From JAVJPJ01 sp040217295 (GTDB taxonomy: Bacteria > Pseudomonadota > Alphaproteobacteria > Rhodobacterales > Rhodobacteraceae): 41,771 bases of DNA. The stretch lies in the NCBI GenBank assembly GCA_964460185.1, contig CAYWTM010000016.1:1-41771 (forward strand), given 5' to 3'. The translations under genes and the position numbers were made by a program. Under the pieces are notes generated by a model. It did not search any database and had not been told where the DNA came from. It saw only the letters and a program-made list of their open reading frames with translations. Shown here piece after piece: positions 31,919 through 40,509 of the stretch (position 1 is its first letter; the number at the start of each line of letters is the position of its first letter).

Positions 31919-32788
31919 GTGGATTTTCGCGCATTGGCAATGGGGCTGGTCTTTGCCCTGATCTGGTCATCGGCCTTCACGTCCGCGCGCATCATCGTCG
32001 AAGCGGCCCCGCCCCTGACGGCGCTTTCGATCCGGTTCTTGCTGTCGGGCGCGTTGGGCATCGCCATCGCGCTGGCGCTGGGGCAGACCATGCGGCTCTC
32101 GCGGGTGCAGTGGCGGTCTGTCCTGATCCTCGGCATCTGTCAAAATGCGCTTTACCTCGGGCTGAACTTCGTCGGCATGCAAACGGTCGAGGCCTCGCTG
32201 GCGGCAATCATCGCATCGGCCATGCCGCTGCTGGTCGCCGCCGCGAACTGGGGCCTGTTCCGCGAACGCTTGCCGGCGCTTGGCCTGGTGGGGCTTGCGG
32301 CGGGGTTCTCCGGCGTCGGACTGATCATGGTGCAGCGCGTGAGTGGCGGGGCCGACGGGTTCGGCATCGTGTTGTGTCTGGGAGGTTCGGTCGCGCTGAC
32401 GGCCGCCACGCTGGCGGTGCGCAGCGCATCATCGACCGGCGGCAACCTGTTGATGGTCGTTGGGCTGCAGATGATCGTGGGCGCCGCCGCCCTGGCCCCC
32501 GTTGCCGTGGTCATGGAAACCTGGTCGGTCGCATGGTCGGCGCCGTTCGTGGTCGCGTTTCTCTACACGATCCTGATGCCGGGTCTTGTCGCGACCCTGA
32601 TCTGGTTCTGGCTGGTCGGGCGCATCGGGCCGACGCGGGCCGCGACCTTCCATTTCCTAAACCCCGTCTTCGGTGTCGTCATCGCGGCGGTCTTGCTCAG
32701 CGAAACCCTGAGCCTGAGCGATGCCGTGGGCGTCGTGATCATCGCGGTGGGCATTCTGGCGGTTCAGATGGCCAAGGCACGTTCGTGA
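31919..32788 (+). CDS. EamA/DMT superfamily permease
   Basis: A 289-residue protein with ten hydrophobic segments in two EamA repeats: LVFALIWSSAFTSARIIVE opens the first, and GFGIVLCLGGSVALTAATLAVRSAS opens the second. The FHFLNPVFGVVIAAVLLSETLSLSDAVGVVIIAVGILAVQ ending is the standard EamA closing block. Substrates of the family range over amino acids and metabolites and cannot be told here. The GTG at 31919 is chosen because the longer frame from a TTG at 31898 begins inside the HU terminator; an ATG at 31940 is also possible. The ribosome site is weak. Confidence 0.85.
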   Translation: MDFRALAMGLVFALIWSSAFTSARIIVEAAPPLTALSIRFLLSGALGIAIALALGQTMRLSRVQWRSVLILGICQNALYLGLNFVGMQTVEASLAAIIASAMPLLVAAANWGLFRERLPALGLVGLAAGFSGVGLIMVQRVSGGADGFGIVLCLGGSVALTAATLAVRSASSTGGNLLMVVGLQMIVGAAALAPVAVVMETWSVAWSAPFVVAFLYTILMPGLVATLIWFWLVGRIGPTRAATFHFLNPVFGVVIAAVLLSETLSLSDAVGVVIIAVGILAVQMAKARS

Positions 32789-32829
32789 TCCCCTCGCACC
32801 GCGACCGCCGAAACAGGGCCGCCTCGCGA

Positions 32830-32865
32830 TATCTTTATCCTTCAAATATGGCCGCCGGAGGCATC
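32830..32865 (-). repeat. Dispersed intergenic repeat, copy D
   Basis: ATATCTTTATCCTTCAAATA followed by TGGCCGCCGGAGGCATCC on the plus strand. It combines the left half of copy C with the GCCGGAGGC core of copies A and B. It lies between the EamA and CcdA-like genes. Confidence 0.65.
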
Positions 32866-32923
32866 CGGTCCATGCCAAGGGCGCAACCGCCGGGATATCC
32901 ATCGCCCCCCCCGCCAAAAGCGC

Positions 32924-32948
32924 CCGATTTCTTTCTCAAAGAAATCGG
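32924..32948. repeat. Inverted repeat, 11-base stem, three-base loop
   Basis: CCGATTTCTTT at 32924-32934 and AAAGAAATCGG at 32938-32948 pair perfectly around CTC. No T-run follows on either strand, so terminator function is uncertain. It lies 59 bases after repeat copy D in the gap between the EamA and CcdA-like genes. Confidence 0.5.
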
Positions 32949-33033
32949 TCCGGGCGGCGACGCAGTCGGCGCAAGCCCCCGATCACGACCATGTTTGATG
33001 ACAGGGAGGTAGCGGCCGGGTCATCAGGTCATC

Positions 33034-33747
33034 ATGGAAATGTTTCTCTCATATGGCGCGGGCCTGCTGACGCTCATCAACCCCTGCGTGCTGCCGGTGC
33101 TGCCGATCGTGCTGGCCGGTGCGCTCCAGGCCAGCCGCTGGGGGCCGCTGGCGCTGGCGGCGGGGATGGGTCTTGCCTTTGTGACGCTGGGGTTCGGCGT
33201 CATCGCCGCCGGCCATCTTGTCGGCCTGACCGAACAGACCGTGGCGCGCGCGGGCGCTGTCATGATGATCGTGTTCGGGCTGATGATGCTGATCCCGCAG
33301 GCCTCGGCCCGGTTTGCCACCGCCACGGCGGGTGTCTCGGCGCGGGCGGATCGGGGGATGCACGGATTGGCGCAGGAGGGATGGCACAGCCAGTTTCTCG
33401 GCGGTCTTCTGCTGGGCGCAGTCTGGAGCCCTTGCGTCGGCCCCACGCTTGGCGGCGCGATTTCGCTGGCCAGCCAGGGCGACGATCTTTTGCGGGCGTT
33501 CGGTATCATGGTGTTCTTTGCCCTTGGCATCGGCACGCTCATCGTCGGCCTTGGCTACGGGGCGCGGTCGCTGCTGCAGCGCCGCGCGGCCGTGCTGCGC
33601 CGGTTCGCGTCATCATCCCGTCCGATCCTGGGCGGTGTTTTCGTTTTTGTCGGCGTGGCGATCCTGCTGCGCTGGCACCACATGGCCGAAGCCTGGCTGC
33701 TGGATCGGATGCCGATCTGGCTGCAGGACCTTTCGGTCGCGCTTTGA
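33034..33747 (+). CDS. CcdA/DsbD-type transmembrane thiol transporter
   Basis: A 237-residue protein with six hydrophobic segments, matching the CcdA/DsbD transmembrane domain that carries reducing power from cytoplasmic thioredoxin to the periplasm. The paired redox cysteines are in LINPCVLPVLPIVL near residue 18 and AVWSPCVGPTLGG near residue 133. The ATG at 33034 is the first; one at 33040 is two codons later. The gene is followed after 19 bases by an exported thioredoxin-like gene, its probable partner. Roles in cytochrome c maturation or repair of periplasmic thiols are both compatible. Confidence 0.9.
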   Translation: MEMFLSYGAGLLTLINPCVLPVLPIVLAGALQASRWGPLALAAGMGLAFVTLGFGVIAAGHLVGLTEQTVARAGAVMMIVFGLMMLIPQASARFATATAGVSARADRGMHGLAQEGWHSQFLGGLLLGAVWSPCVGPTLGGAISLASQGDDLLRAFGIMVFFALGIGTLIVGLGYGARSLLQRRAAVLRRFASSSRPILGGVFVFVGVAILLRWHHMAEAWLLDRMPIWLQDLSVAL

Positions 33748-33766
33748 CCCTTCAAGGAGATTTCCC

Positions 33767-34165
33767 ATGAACCGCCGTCACATGATCCTAGGCACCGCTG
33801 CCATCGGCCTGCTGCCCTTTGCGGCGCGCGCCATGACCGACTACGCGCCCGGCCTGGTGCGTGAACGCCTTGCCGCCGGTGACACGGTGCTGGCGGATTT
33901 CTCGGCCACGTGGTGCGGGACGTGCCGTGCACAGGGGCGCATCATCAGCGCCTTGCGCGAAGGCAACGCCGAGTATGACGCCGCGATCACCTTTGTCCGG
34001 GTCGACTGGGACCAGTATGGCCGTGCGGACCTGGCGCAAAGCCTGGACATCCCGCGACGGTCCACGCTGGTGTTGCTGCGCGGCGATCAGGAACTGGGCC
34101 GGGTGGTGGCGTCTACCCGTGAAAGCGACATCGCGGACCTGCTGAACCTTGCGCTGGTCAGTTGA
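33767..34165 (+). CDS. Exported thioredoxin-like protein
   Basis: A 132-residue protein with a signal peptide (MNRRHMILGTAAIGLLPFAARA; the double Arg makes Tat export conceivable) and a thioredoxin fold. The active site is Cys50-Gly-Thr-Cys53 in SATWCGTCRAQGR, and the cis-Pro loop is DIPRRSTLVLLRG. A strong AAGGAGA precedes the ATG at 33767. Being just downstream of the CcdA-like gene, it most likely takes electrons from it in the periplasm. WCGTC rather than WCGPC suggests a role unlike classical cytoplasmic thioredoxin. Its stop faces that of the next gene across three bases. Confidence 0.9.
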   Translation: MNRRHMILGTAAIGLLPFAARAMTDYAPGLVRERLAAGDTVLADFSATWCGTCRAQGRIISALREGNAEYDAAITFVRVDWDQYGRADLAQSLDIPRRSTLVLLRGDQELGRVVASTRESDIADLLNLALVS

Positions 34166-34168
34166 CGA

Positions 34169-34888
34169 TCAGGGCGTGACCTCGGCCACCAGGCTGAGAT
34201 TGTCGAGTGCCCACCGCGGTTCCGGATCCGTCGCGGGGCCGCCGGCGGGCGGGTGCCCGGCTATGTTCAGAACCAGGGCGGTATCGGGTGCGGCGATGCT
34301 GATGCGCACGCGCAGGACGGTCTCGTACAGGGACGGAGTGCCGCTGCCATAGGCGCGTTCGCGCGGCGCGTCGACACTGCGCGCCAGGACATTGATCGTG
34401 TCGCCCTGCATCAGGTCCGAAATCGTGTTGTCTGCCAGGTCTGGCCGCGAAGACAGGCTGTGTCGCAGCACCTGCTGGTCGCCGATCGACACGGTCAGGG
34501 TCTCGGTTTCCCAATCGTCCAGTCCGATCAGGTCGAAACTCAGCGCCACGCGGGCGGTGTTTTCGGGCAGGTCGAACCTGCGCGACACCGGCTCTGACAG
34601 TGGCACGGGCCCGAGGACCCCGCCAAGACCGGCCTGCCCCAGGTCAACAGGGCGGCCATCCCAGCCACCGGCATCGCGGTTGTAGTCCTCGAACGCCACA
34701 AGTGTCTCGTTTTCGTCAAGCGCGCGCAATCCGCCGATGCCGTCGCCGAATGCGCCATCGCCCCCCGACGTGTCGATGCGGATCAGTATCCCGGCCAGAA
34801 GCGCACCGGCCACAAGGCCGCACGCGATCAGCGTCCAGTCCAGGCGGATCCGTCCCGCAGGTCGTAAAAGGTGCTTAGAAGCGCCCAT
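34169..34888 (-). CDS. Membrane-anchored protein of unknown function
   Basis: A 239-residue protein with a single hydrophobic anchor near the N terminus (WTLIACGLVAGALLAGILI, about residues 18-36) and an acidic beta-rich exterior. LVAFEDYNRDAGGWDGRPVDLGQAGLGGVLGP followed by ARVALSFDLIGLDDWETETLTVSIGDQQVL and the closing RWALDNLSLVAEVTP resembles a carbohydrate-binding or LamG-like jelly roll. I do not recognise a named family. The ATG at 34888 is chosen over a TTG two codons upstream. Its promoter must lie in the 174-base gap before aroC. Confidence 0.7.
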   Translation of the reverse strand: MGASKHLLRPAGRIRLDWTLIACGLVAGALLAGILIRIDTSGGDGAFGDGIGGLRALDENETLVAFEDYNRDAGGWDGRPVDLGQAGLGGVLGPVPLSEPVSRRFDLPENTARVALSFDLIGLDDWETETLTVSIGDQQVLRHSLSSRPDLADNTISDLMQGDTINVLARSVDAPRERAYGSGTPSLYETVLRVRISIAAPDTALVLNIAGHPPAGGPATDPEPRWALDNLSLVAEVTP

Positions 34889-35062
34889 AAGCAAACATCC
34901 GTAAAAAACCCCATTTTGTCCGAAATTGATTTAAAATGTGTCGAAAAAGTGGCGCACACGGGGTTCTTTGGAAGCATTGTCAACTGTGGTGGTATTGTGG
35001 TCGCCGCGGACAGGTGATTGTTCCCGCGGTTGGTCCAATGGCCGAGGATTTGACCTTGTAAA

Positions 35063-36163
35063 TCAGCCAATTCGGCCCTGGTTGGTCCCGATCTGCCCCC
35101 GGTGAAGCAGGATGTGATCGAGCAGAATACAGGCCATCATGGCCTCGCCGACGGGCACGGCGCGGATTCCCACGCAGGGATCGTGCCGCCCTTTGGTCAC
35201 AATTTCGGTGTCCTCGCCGGACTTGGTGATGGTCCTTCGCGGCGTCAGAATCGACGATGTCGGCTTGACCGCGAATCGCACCACGACGTCCTGACCGGTG
35301 GAAATCCCGCCAAGAATGCCGCCGGCGTGGTTCGAGTGGTACACAGGTCCGTCCGGGCCCATCGAGATCTCGTCGGCATTGGCGCTGCCCGTCAGCGCGG
35401 CGGTTGCCATGCCATCGCCGATCTCGACACCCTTGACCGCGTTGATCGACATCATCGCCGCCGCAAGGTCGGTATCCAGCTTGCCGTATACGGGCGCACC
35501 CAGACCGGCGGGAACGCCGCGCGCCGTCACCTCGATGACCGCGCCGACACTGTCGCCGGATTTGCGCAAGCCATCGAGATAGTCGGCCCAATCGCCGGCT
35601 GCCTGGGCGTCGGGCACCCAGAACGGGTTCTGTGCAATCTGATCCCAGTCGAACCGGTTCCTGTCGATGCCATGGGGGCCCATCTGGACCATGTAGCCGG
35701 TGATCCGCATATCCGGCGCCAGGATGGCCAGCGCCGCGCGTGCAACGCCACCTGCGGCCACCCGTGCGGCGGTTTCGCGCGCGCTGGACCGTCCGCCGCC
35801 GCGATAGTCGCGGATCCCGTATTTCTGCCAATAGGTGATATCGGCATGGCCGGGGCGGAATTTTTCGACAATGTCGCCGTAGTCCTTGGACCGTTGATCG
35901 GTGTTGCGGATCATCAACTGGATCGGTGTGCCGGTTGATTTGCCTTCGAACACGCCTGACAGGATCTCGACCTCGTCGGCCTCGCGACGTTGGGTGGTGT
36001 ATTTGTTTTGCCCCGGTTTGCGTTGATCCAGCCAATGTTGAATCGCCGCCGCGTCGATCGGCACGCCCGGCGGGCAGCCATCCAAGGTCGCCCCAAGGGC
36101 GGGCCCGTGGCTTTCACCCCAGGTGGTGACGCGGAATAGGTGGCCAAAACTGTTGAGGCTCAT
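35063..36163 (-). CDS. aroC: Chorismate synthase
   Basis: A 366-residue enzyme that converts 5-enolpyruvylshikimate 3-phosphate to chorismate using reduced FMN, the last shared step of aromatic synthesis. The three family signatures are present: GESHGPALGATLDGCPPG near the N terminus, KYGIRDYRGGGRSSARETAARVAAG in the middle, and RHDPCVGIRAVPVGEAMMACILLDH near the C terminus. The ATG at 36163 opens MSLNSFGHLFRVTTWGESHG, the family N terminus; a longer frame to 36232 is unsupported. It is divergent from the riboswitch-led thi operon. Confidence 0.97.
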   Translation of the reverse strand: MSLNSFGHLFRVTTWGESHGPALGATLDGCPPGVPIDAAAIQHWLDQRKPGQNKYTTQRREADEVEILSGVFEGKSTGTPIQLMIRNTDQRSKDYGDIVEKFRPGHADITYWQKYGIRDYRGGGRSSARETAARVAAGGVARAALAILAPDMRITGYMVQMGPHGIDRNRFDWDQIAQNPFWVPDAQAAGDWADYLDGLRKSGDSVGAVIEVTARGVPAGLGAPVYGKLDTDLAAAMMSINAVKGVEIGDGMATAALTGSANADEISMGPDGPVYHSNHAGGILGGISTGQDVVVRFAVKPTSSILTPRRTITKSGEDTEIVTKGRHDPCVGIRAVPVGEAMMACILLDHILLHRGQIGTNQGRIG

Positions 36164-36259
36164 CGCGGTATATCCTGTCTCGTTCGATGCTTGGCGTAGC
36201 CTTATGCGACACAAATGCCAACCCGCTTGCATGTCCCAGGCACCGGCGCTACGTCTGAT

Positions 36260-36346
36260 TACACCTCGGGGTGGCCCATATGGGCCTGAGATGCGCAGTT
36301 TGCGAACCCGTTGAACCTGAACCGGTTAGGACCGGCGGAGGGAAGG
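36260..36346 (+). promoter_or_regulatory. TPP riboswitch (THI element)
   Basis: ACACCTCGGGGTG, the invariant CTGAGATG (36286-36293), and ACCCGTTGAACCTGA then CCGGTTAGGACCGGCGGAGG up to GGGAA match the conserved order of the THI box. It binds thiamine pyrophosphate and represses the genes downstream. Downstream, CTCACT at 36374-36379 can pair with AGTGAG at 36399-36404 next to the thiB ribosome site, suggesting control of translation. Confidence 0.95.
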
Positions 36347-36405
36347 TTTACGGGATCGCATACCGCGCCCGACCTCACTTCGCCCGTCGCCATGGAGGAG
36401 TGAGA

Positions 36406-37392
36406 ATGAGACACACCATCATCGCAGCGGGATTGTCTGTATTCGCGGGGGCGGCCTTGGCCCAATCCCCGGTGCTGACAGTCTATACGTATGACAGTTT
36501 TGTCGCGGATTGGGGGCCAGGCCCCGCAATCGAACAAGCGTTCGAGGCGCAATGCGCCTGCGATCTGCAATTCGTGGGCGCCGGCGACGGCGCGGCGCTG
36601 TTGGCGCGCATCAGGCTGGAAGGCGCGCGCACCGACGCCGATATCGTGTTGGGCCTTGATACCAACCTGACGGCGGCTGCCGTGGAAACGGGGCTTTTCG
36701 CACCGCATGGCATCGTGGCCCAAGGGCTGACCCTGCCCGTCGCATGGGACGATGAGACCTTCCTGCCTTATGACTGGGGCTACTTCGCCTTCGTGCATGA
36801 CGTGGATCTGGAAGACGCGCCGGCGAATTTCGAGGCGCTGGCGGCCTCCGATGTGTCCATCGTCATCCAGGACCCGCGGTCATCGACGCCGGGCCTGGGC
36901 CTCTTGATGTGGGTCGAGGCCGCCTATGGCGACCGCGCGGCCGAGATCTGGGAGGGTCTGGCCGACAATATCGTGACGGTCACGCCGGGCTGGTCCGAGG
37001 CCTATGGCCTGTTTCTCGAGGGCGAGGCGGACATGGTGCTGAGCTACACGACCTCGCCCGCCTACCACCTGATCGCCGAAGAGGACGCCAGCAAGACCGC
37101 CGCGGCCTTTTCGGAGGGGCATTACCTGCAGGTCGAGGTGGCGGGCATGCTGGCCGGCACCGATCAGCCCGCGCTTGCGCGGGCGTTCCTGGAGTTCATG
37201 CTGAGCCCTGCCTTCCAGGAGGTGATCCCGACGACCAACTGGATGTATCCGGCGGCCTTGCCGGCAGACGCCTTGCCGGACGGGTTCGAAACGTTGGTGC
37301 AGCCCTCACAAGCGTTGCTCTTGTCGCCGGAAGCGGCGGCAGCGGCCCGCAACCCGGCGCTTGAGACATGGCAGCGCGCGCTCAGCCGGTAA
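36406..37392 (+). CDS. thiB: Thiamine ABC transporter substrate-binding protein
   Basis: A 328-residue periplasmic binding protein with signal peptide MRHTIIAAGLSVFAGAALA. VLTVYTYDSFVADWGPGPAIEQAFEAQCACDLQFV opens the mature part, and LPYDWGYFAFVHD, IVIQDPRSSTPGLGLLMWV and LSYTTSPAYHLIAEE are ThiB/TbpA features. The ATG at 36406 follows GGAGGAG (36394-36400); the open frame upstream runs through the riboswitch and cannot be coding. The end overlaps thiP by 25 bases. The TPP riboswitch before it fixes the substrate as thiamine or a phosphate ester of it. Confidence 0.96.
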   Translation: MRHTIIAAGLSVFAGAALAQSPVLTVYTYDSFVADWGPGPAIEQAFEAQCACDLQFVGAGDGAALLARIRLEGARTDADIVLGLDTNLTAAAVETGLFAPHGIVAQGLTLPVAWDDETFLPYDWGYFAFVHDVDLEDAPANFEALAASDVSIVIQDPRSSTPGLGLLMWVEAAYGDRAAEIWEGLADNIVTVTPGWSEAYGLFLEGEADMVLSYTTSPAYHLIAEEDASKTAAAFSEGHYLQVEVAGMLAGTDQPALARAFLEFMLSPAFQEVIPTTNWMYPAALPADALPDGFETLVQPSQALLLSPEAAAAARNPALETWQRALSR

Positions 37393-38933
37393 CCCCCCTG
37401 CAATGGACGGGCGCGGCGATGGCCGCGCTTGTCTGTCTTGCGGTACTCGGTCCGCTGGGCGCCGTGCTGTGGCGCGCCGACGGGCCGATCCGCCTGGGTG
37501 CGTCCGACTGGTCGGCGATCCGGTTCACCCTGCTGCAGGCGGCCCTGTCGGCCCTTGGCAGCGTGGTTCTGGCCATCCCCGTGGCCCGGGCGCTGGCACG
37601 GCGAACCTTTCGCGGCCGGCAGGCACTGGTCACGCTGATGGGTGCGCCGTTCCTGTTGCCGGTGATCGTGGCGGTTCTGGGCCTGTTGGCGATTTTCGGC
37701 AGGGCGGGGTGGCTGAACGGGGCGCTGGGCTGGATCGGGGCGGGCGATGTGCAGATCTATGGATTGCAGGGGGTTGTTCTGGCCCATGTGTTCCTGAACC
37801 TGCCACTGGCGGTCCGGTTGCTGTTGCAGGATTGGCTGTCGATCCCGTCCGAGCGGATCCGGCTGGCCCATGCGCTCGGGTTTTCCCATGCCGACATGCG
37901 CCGCCATTTCGAGTGGCCGCTGCTGCGCGCGACCCTTCCGGGGGCGGCGTTGCTGATCTTCCTGATCTGCACGACCAGTTTTGCCGTCGCGCTGATCCTG
38001 GGCGGGGGCCCCGCAGCGACGACCGTCGAGTTGGCGATCTACCAGGCGTTTCGGTTCGATTTCGACCTGGGCCGCGCGGCGCTGTTGGGGATCGTTCAGG
38101 TGGCGATCTGTGTTTGTGCGGGCCTGATGGCCTTTGGCGTGACGCGGCGGCGAGACATAGGCGCGGGCCTTGACCGCGCGCCGATGGCTTGGCCGGGCGA
38201 TACGCGGGGGTCGCGTTGGGGCGACACGATTGCGATCACCGGTGCGGCGCTGTTCTTGCTGTTGCCGCTGCTGGCGGTGGTGATGCAGGGATTGCCCGCG
38301 GTGTCCGGCCTGCCCGGCCTGGTCTGGGCCGCGGCCGCCCGGTCGATCGTGCTGGCGCTGGCCTCTGCCGCGCTGGCGGTTTCGCTGGCGGTGCCGATGG
38401 CCATCTTCATGGTGCGATTGCGCCGGCCTGCGCTGGTCGAAGGCGTTGCGTTCCTGACCATAGCGGTGTCGCCCATGGTGATCGGCACGGGGTTGTTCGT
38501 GCTGATCTTTCCGGTGGCTGATCCGGTGGCGCTGGCGCTGCCGGTGACCGGCCTGGTGAACGCCCTGATCAGCCTGCCGTTCCTGTTGCGGGCGCTGGTG
38601 CCCGCGGTGCAGCAGGCCGAGGCCACGCAGGGGCGGCTGGCCGATGCCCTGGGCCTGCGGGGACTGCAGCGCCTGCGCCATGCCCTGTTGCCGCGCCTGT
38701 CACGGCCGCTGGGGTTCGGGGTGGGGCTGGCGGCGGCGTTCTCGATGGGCGATCTTGGCGTGATCGCGCTGTTTTCGACACCGGGACAGGGGACATTGCC
38801 GCTTGAGATGTATCGCCTGATGGGATCGTACCGCACCGATGATGCGCAAGGGGCGGCAGTCTTGCTGATGGGGCTGACGCTGGCGCTGTTCTGGGCCTTT
38901 GATCGCGGAGGACGCCTGAATGCTGACGCTTGA
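37368..38933 (+). CDS. thiP: Thiamine ABC transporter permease
   Basis: A 521-residue inner membrane protein made of two fused permease halves with about 12 hydrophobic segments. Each half has its ABC-coupling loop: SIPSERIRLAHALGFSHADMRRHFEWPLLR in the first and ADALGLRGLQRLRHALLPRLSRPL in the second. This is the usual ThiP arrangement. The start lies 25 bases inside thiB and the end overlaps thiQ by 14 bases, so the three genes are translationally linked. It moves thiamine delivered by ThiB, using ATP hydrolysis by ThiQ. Confidence 0.95.
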   Translation: MAARAQPVTPLQWTGAAMAALVCLAVLGPLGAVLWRADGPIRLGASDWSAIRFTLLQAALSALGSVVLAIPVARALARRTFRGRQALVTLMGAPFLLPVIVAVLGLLAIFGRAGWLNGALGWIGAGDVQIYGLQGVVLAHVFLNLPLAVRLLLQDWLSIPSERIRLAHALGFSHADMRRHFEWPLLRATLPGAALLIFLICTTSFAVALILGGGPAATTVELAIYQAFRFDFDLGRAALLGIVQVAICVCAGLMAFGVTRRRDIGAGLDRAPMAWPGDTRGSRWGDTIAITGAALFLLLPLLAVVMQGLPAVSGLPGLVWAAAARSIVLALASAALAVSLAVPMAIFMVRLRRPALVEGVAFLTIAVSPMVIGTGLFVLIFPVADPVALALPVTGLVNALISLPFLLRALVPAVQQAEATQGRLADALGLRGLQRLRHALLPRLSRPLGFGVGLAAAFSMGDLGVIALFSTPGQGTLPLEMYRLMGSYRTDDAQGAAVLLMGLTLALFWAFDRGGRLNADA

Positions 38934-39609
38934 GGACCTGAGTCTGAGCCAGGACGGGTTCGACCTGTCGCTGACCGCGGATATCGCGCGCGGCGACCGG
39001 GTGGCGCTGTTGGGGGCGTCGGGCAGTGGCAAGAGCACGCTGTTGTCGCTGATCGCCGGCTTCCTGTCGCCCGACCGGGGGCGCATCTTGTGTGACGGTC
39101 GGGACATGACGCACGCGCCGGTCGCCGCGCGGCCGATGTCGATCCTGTTTCAGGACAGCAACCTGTTTCCGCATCTGAGCGTGTTCGACAATGTGGCCCT
39201 TGGCCTGCGGCCTGATCTGCGGCTGAGCGCGCAGGACCGTGTCCGGGTGGACGATTGCCTGTCGCGTGTCGATCTGCACGGCTTTGGCGATCGCCGCCCA
39301 TCGGCCCTGTCGGGCGGGCAGCAGGCGCGGGTGGCGCTGGCCCGGATGCTGCTGCGTGACCGGCCGATCGCGTTGCTGGATGAACCCTTTGCCGCGCTTG
39401 ATCCGGGCCTCAAGACCGAGATGCTGGCCCGCATGCGCGAACTGTGTGACGAGCGGGGCCTGACGCTGGTGATGGCCTGCCACGACCTGCGCGACGCGGA
39501 ACGGCTATGTGACCGGCTTTGGCTGCTGGAAGATGGCAAGCTGGTGGTGGATGCCGCCATGTCTGACGCGCTGGACAAGCCGCCGGATTTGTTGCGCCCC
39601 TGGATGTAG
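38920..39609 (+). CDS. thiQ: Thiamine ABC transporter ATPase
   Basis: A 229-residue ABC ATPase. The Walker A is GASGSGKSTLL (about residues 33-43), the Q-loop is ILFQDSNLFPHLS, the signature is SALSGGQQARVALAR, the Walker B is PIALLDEPFAALDPG, and the H-loop His is in MACHDLRDAERL. All key residues are present. The length is normal for ThiQ. It is the last gene of the riboswitch-led operon, with its stop 67 bases from that of cytochrome c1 on the other strand and a strong shared hairpin between them. Confidence 0.95.
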   Translation: MLTLEDLSLSQDGFDLSLTADIARGDRVALLGASGSGKSTLLSLIAGFLSPDRGRILCDGRDMTHAPVAARPMSILFQDSNLFPHLSVFDNVALGLRPDLRLSAQDRVRVDDCLSRVDLHGFGDRRPSALSGGQQARVALARMLLRDRPIALLDEPFAALDPGLKTEMLARMRELCDERGLTLVMACHDLRDAERLCDRLWLLEDGKLVVDAAMSDALDKPPDLLRPWM

Positions 39610-39628
39610 CGCCCGCCCTGCGCAAAAA

Positions 39629-39652
39629 AAACGCGCCCCTGAGGGCGCGTTT
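39629..39652 (-). terminator. Intrinsic terminator of the cytochrome bc1 operon
   Basis: AAACGCGCCC and GGGCGCGTTT pair over ten bases around a four-base loop. Read on the minus strand the stem is followed by an uninterrupted T8 run (the A8 at 39624-39631), so it is a strong terminator for the cytochrome c1 gene. On the plus strand only a TTT follows, making it at most a weak terminator for thiQ. Confidence 0.9.
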
Positions 39653-39676
39653 CGATGTCTGGCCTTGGTTGCCAGA

Positions 39677-40492
39677 TTATTCGGCGGGCGTGGCGCCCTT
39701 GGCACGGGACTTGACCGGCGCCCAGATGCGCTTGTTGGTCAGGTACAGAAGGACCGACAGGATGGCGAGCATCAAAAAGGCGGTGAAGCCCATCTGCTTG
39801 CGTGCCATCAGGTTCGGTTCCGCCGCCCACATCAGGAATGTGGACACGTCCAGCGCCATCTGTTCCACCGTTGCGGGGGTGCCGTCGTTGTAGACCACGG
39901 CGTCGTCCCACAGTGGCGGGGCCATCGCGATACGACCGCCGCTGAAGGTCTCGTTGCCATACAGGATCGCCCCGAATTCCTCGTATTCCGACCCGGTGTA
40001 GTGGGTCAGCAGAGAGGCAATGTATTCCCCGCCGCCGATCCCGCGGATCAGCGGGTTCAGCGCCAGGCCGTAGGGGCCGTGGAAGCCCGCGCGCGCCTTG
40101 GCCATCAGGCTGAGGTCGGGCGCGTTTTCCAGGCCGGAGGCCGGGAAATGATCGTTCGGCGTGGCCGCGCGCCAATCCTGAAGATCGTCGTCGTACACTT
40201 CGATGAAGTTCTGGTCGATATAGGCCAGCACTTCTTCCTCGCTGAGGCCCGGACCATCCTCGGCCGACAGCGTGCGCAGCGGCACATACTGCAGACCGTG
40301 ACAGGCGGAACAGACCTCGGTGTAGACCTGAAGGCCACGCTGGATCTGGTCCTGGTCAAAGCGGCCGAACGGGCCTTCGTACGAAAACGCGTAGTCTTCG
40401 ACGTGACCGGTCGCACCCGCGGCAAGCGCCGCCCCCGAGGAGAGGGCCAGCGTCGCGGCAGCGGCGGTGCTGATTGCAAGTTTCCTGAGCAT
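39677..40492 (-). CDS. petC: Cytochrome c1 of the bc1 complex
   Basis: A 271-residue membrane-anchored c-type cytochrome that passes electrons from the Rieske protein to cytochrome c. It has a signal peptide (residues 1-24), the heme-binding CSACH with Cys61, Cys64 and His65, and a likely axial Met in RIAMAPPLWDD. A C-terminal anchor helix follows (FTAFLMLAILSVLLYLTNKR). FGRFDQDQIQRGLQVYTEV before the heme motif is typical of the alphaproteobacterial c1. The ATG at 40492 follows AAAGGAAA and sits 17 bases after the cytochrome b stop. The gene is also called fbcC in Rhodobacter. Confidence 0.96.
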   Translation of the reverse strand: MLRKLAISTAAAATLALSSGAALAAGATGHVEDYAFSYEGPFGRFDQDQIQRGLQVYTEVCSACHGLQYVPLRTLSAEDGPGLSEEEVLAYIDQNFIEVYDDDLQDWRAATPNDHFPASGLENAPDLSLMAKARAGFHGPYGLALNPLIRGIGGGEYIASLLTHYTGSEYEEFGAILYGNETFSGGRIAMAPPLWDDAVVYNDGTPATVEQMALDVSTFLMWAAEPNLMARKQMGFTAFLMLAILSVLLYLTNKRIWAPVKSRAKGATPAE

Positions 40493-40509
40493 TCTCAGTT
40501 TCCTTTCTC

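Noticed and set aside
34946..34957. A 12-base match (TGTGCGCCACTT) between the upstream regions of the genes at 6787 and 34888
   Set aside because: Exact 12-mers shared by chance are expected many times in a window of this size; nothing else in the two promoters agrees.
35004..35028. A terminator for aroC from the two CCGCGG sites
   Set aside because: The 14-base loop and lack of a T-run make an intrinsic terminator unlikely.
36271..36405. An N-terminal extension of thiB through the riboswitch
   Set aside because: The signal peptide and strong ribosome site at 36394-36400 fix the start at 36406; the upstream frame is structured RNA.
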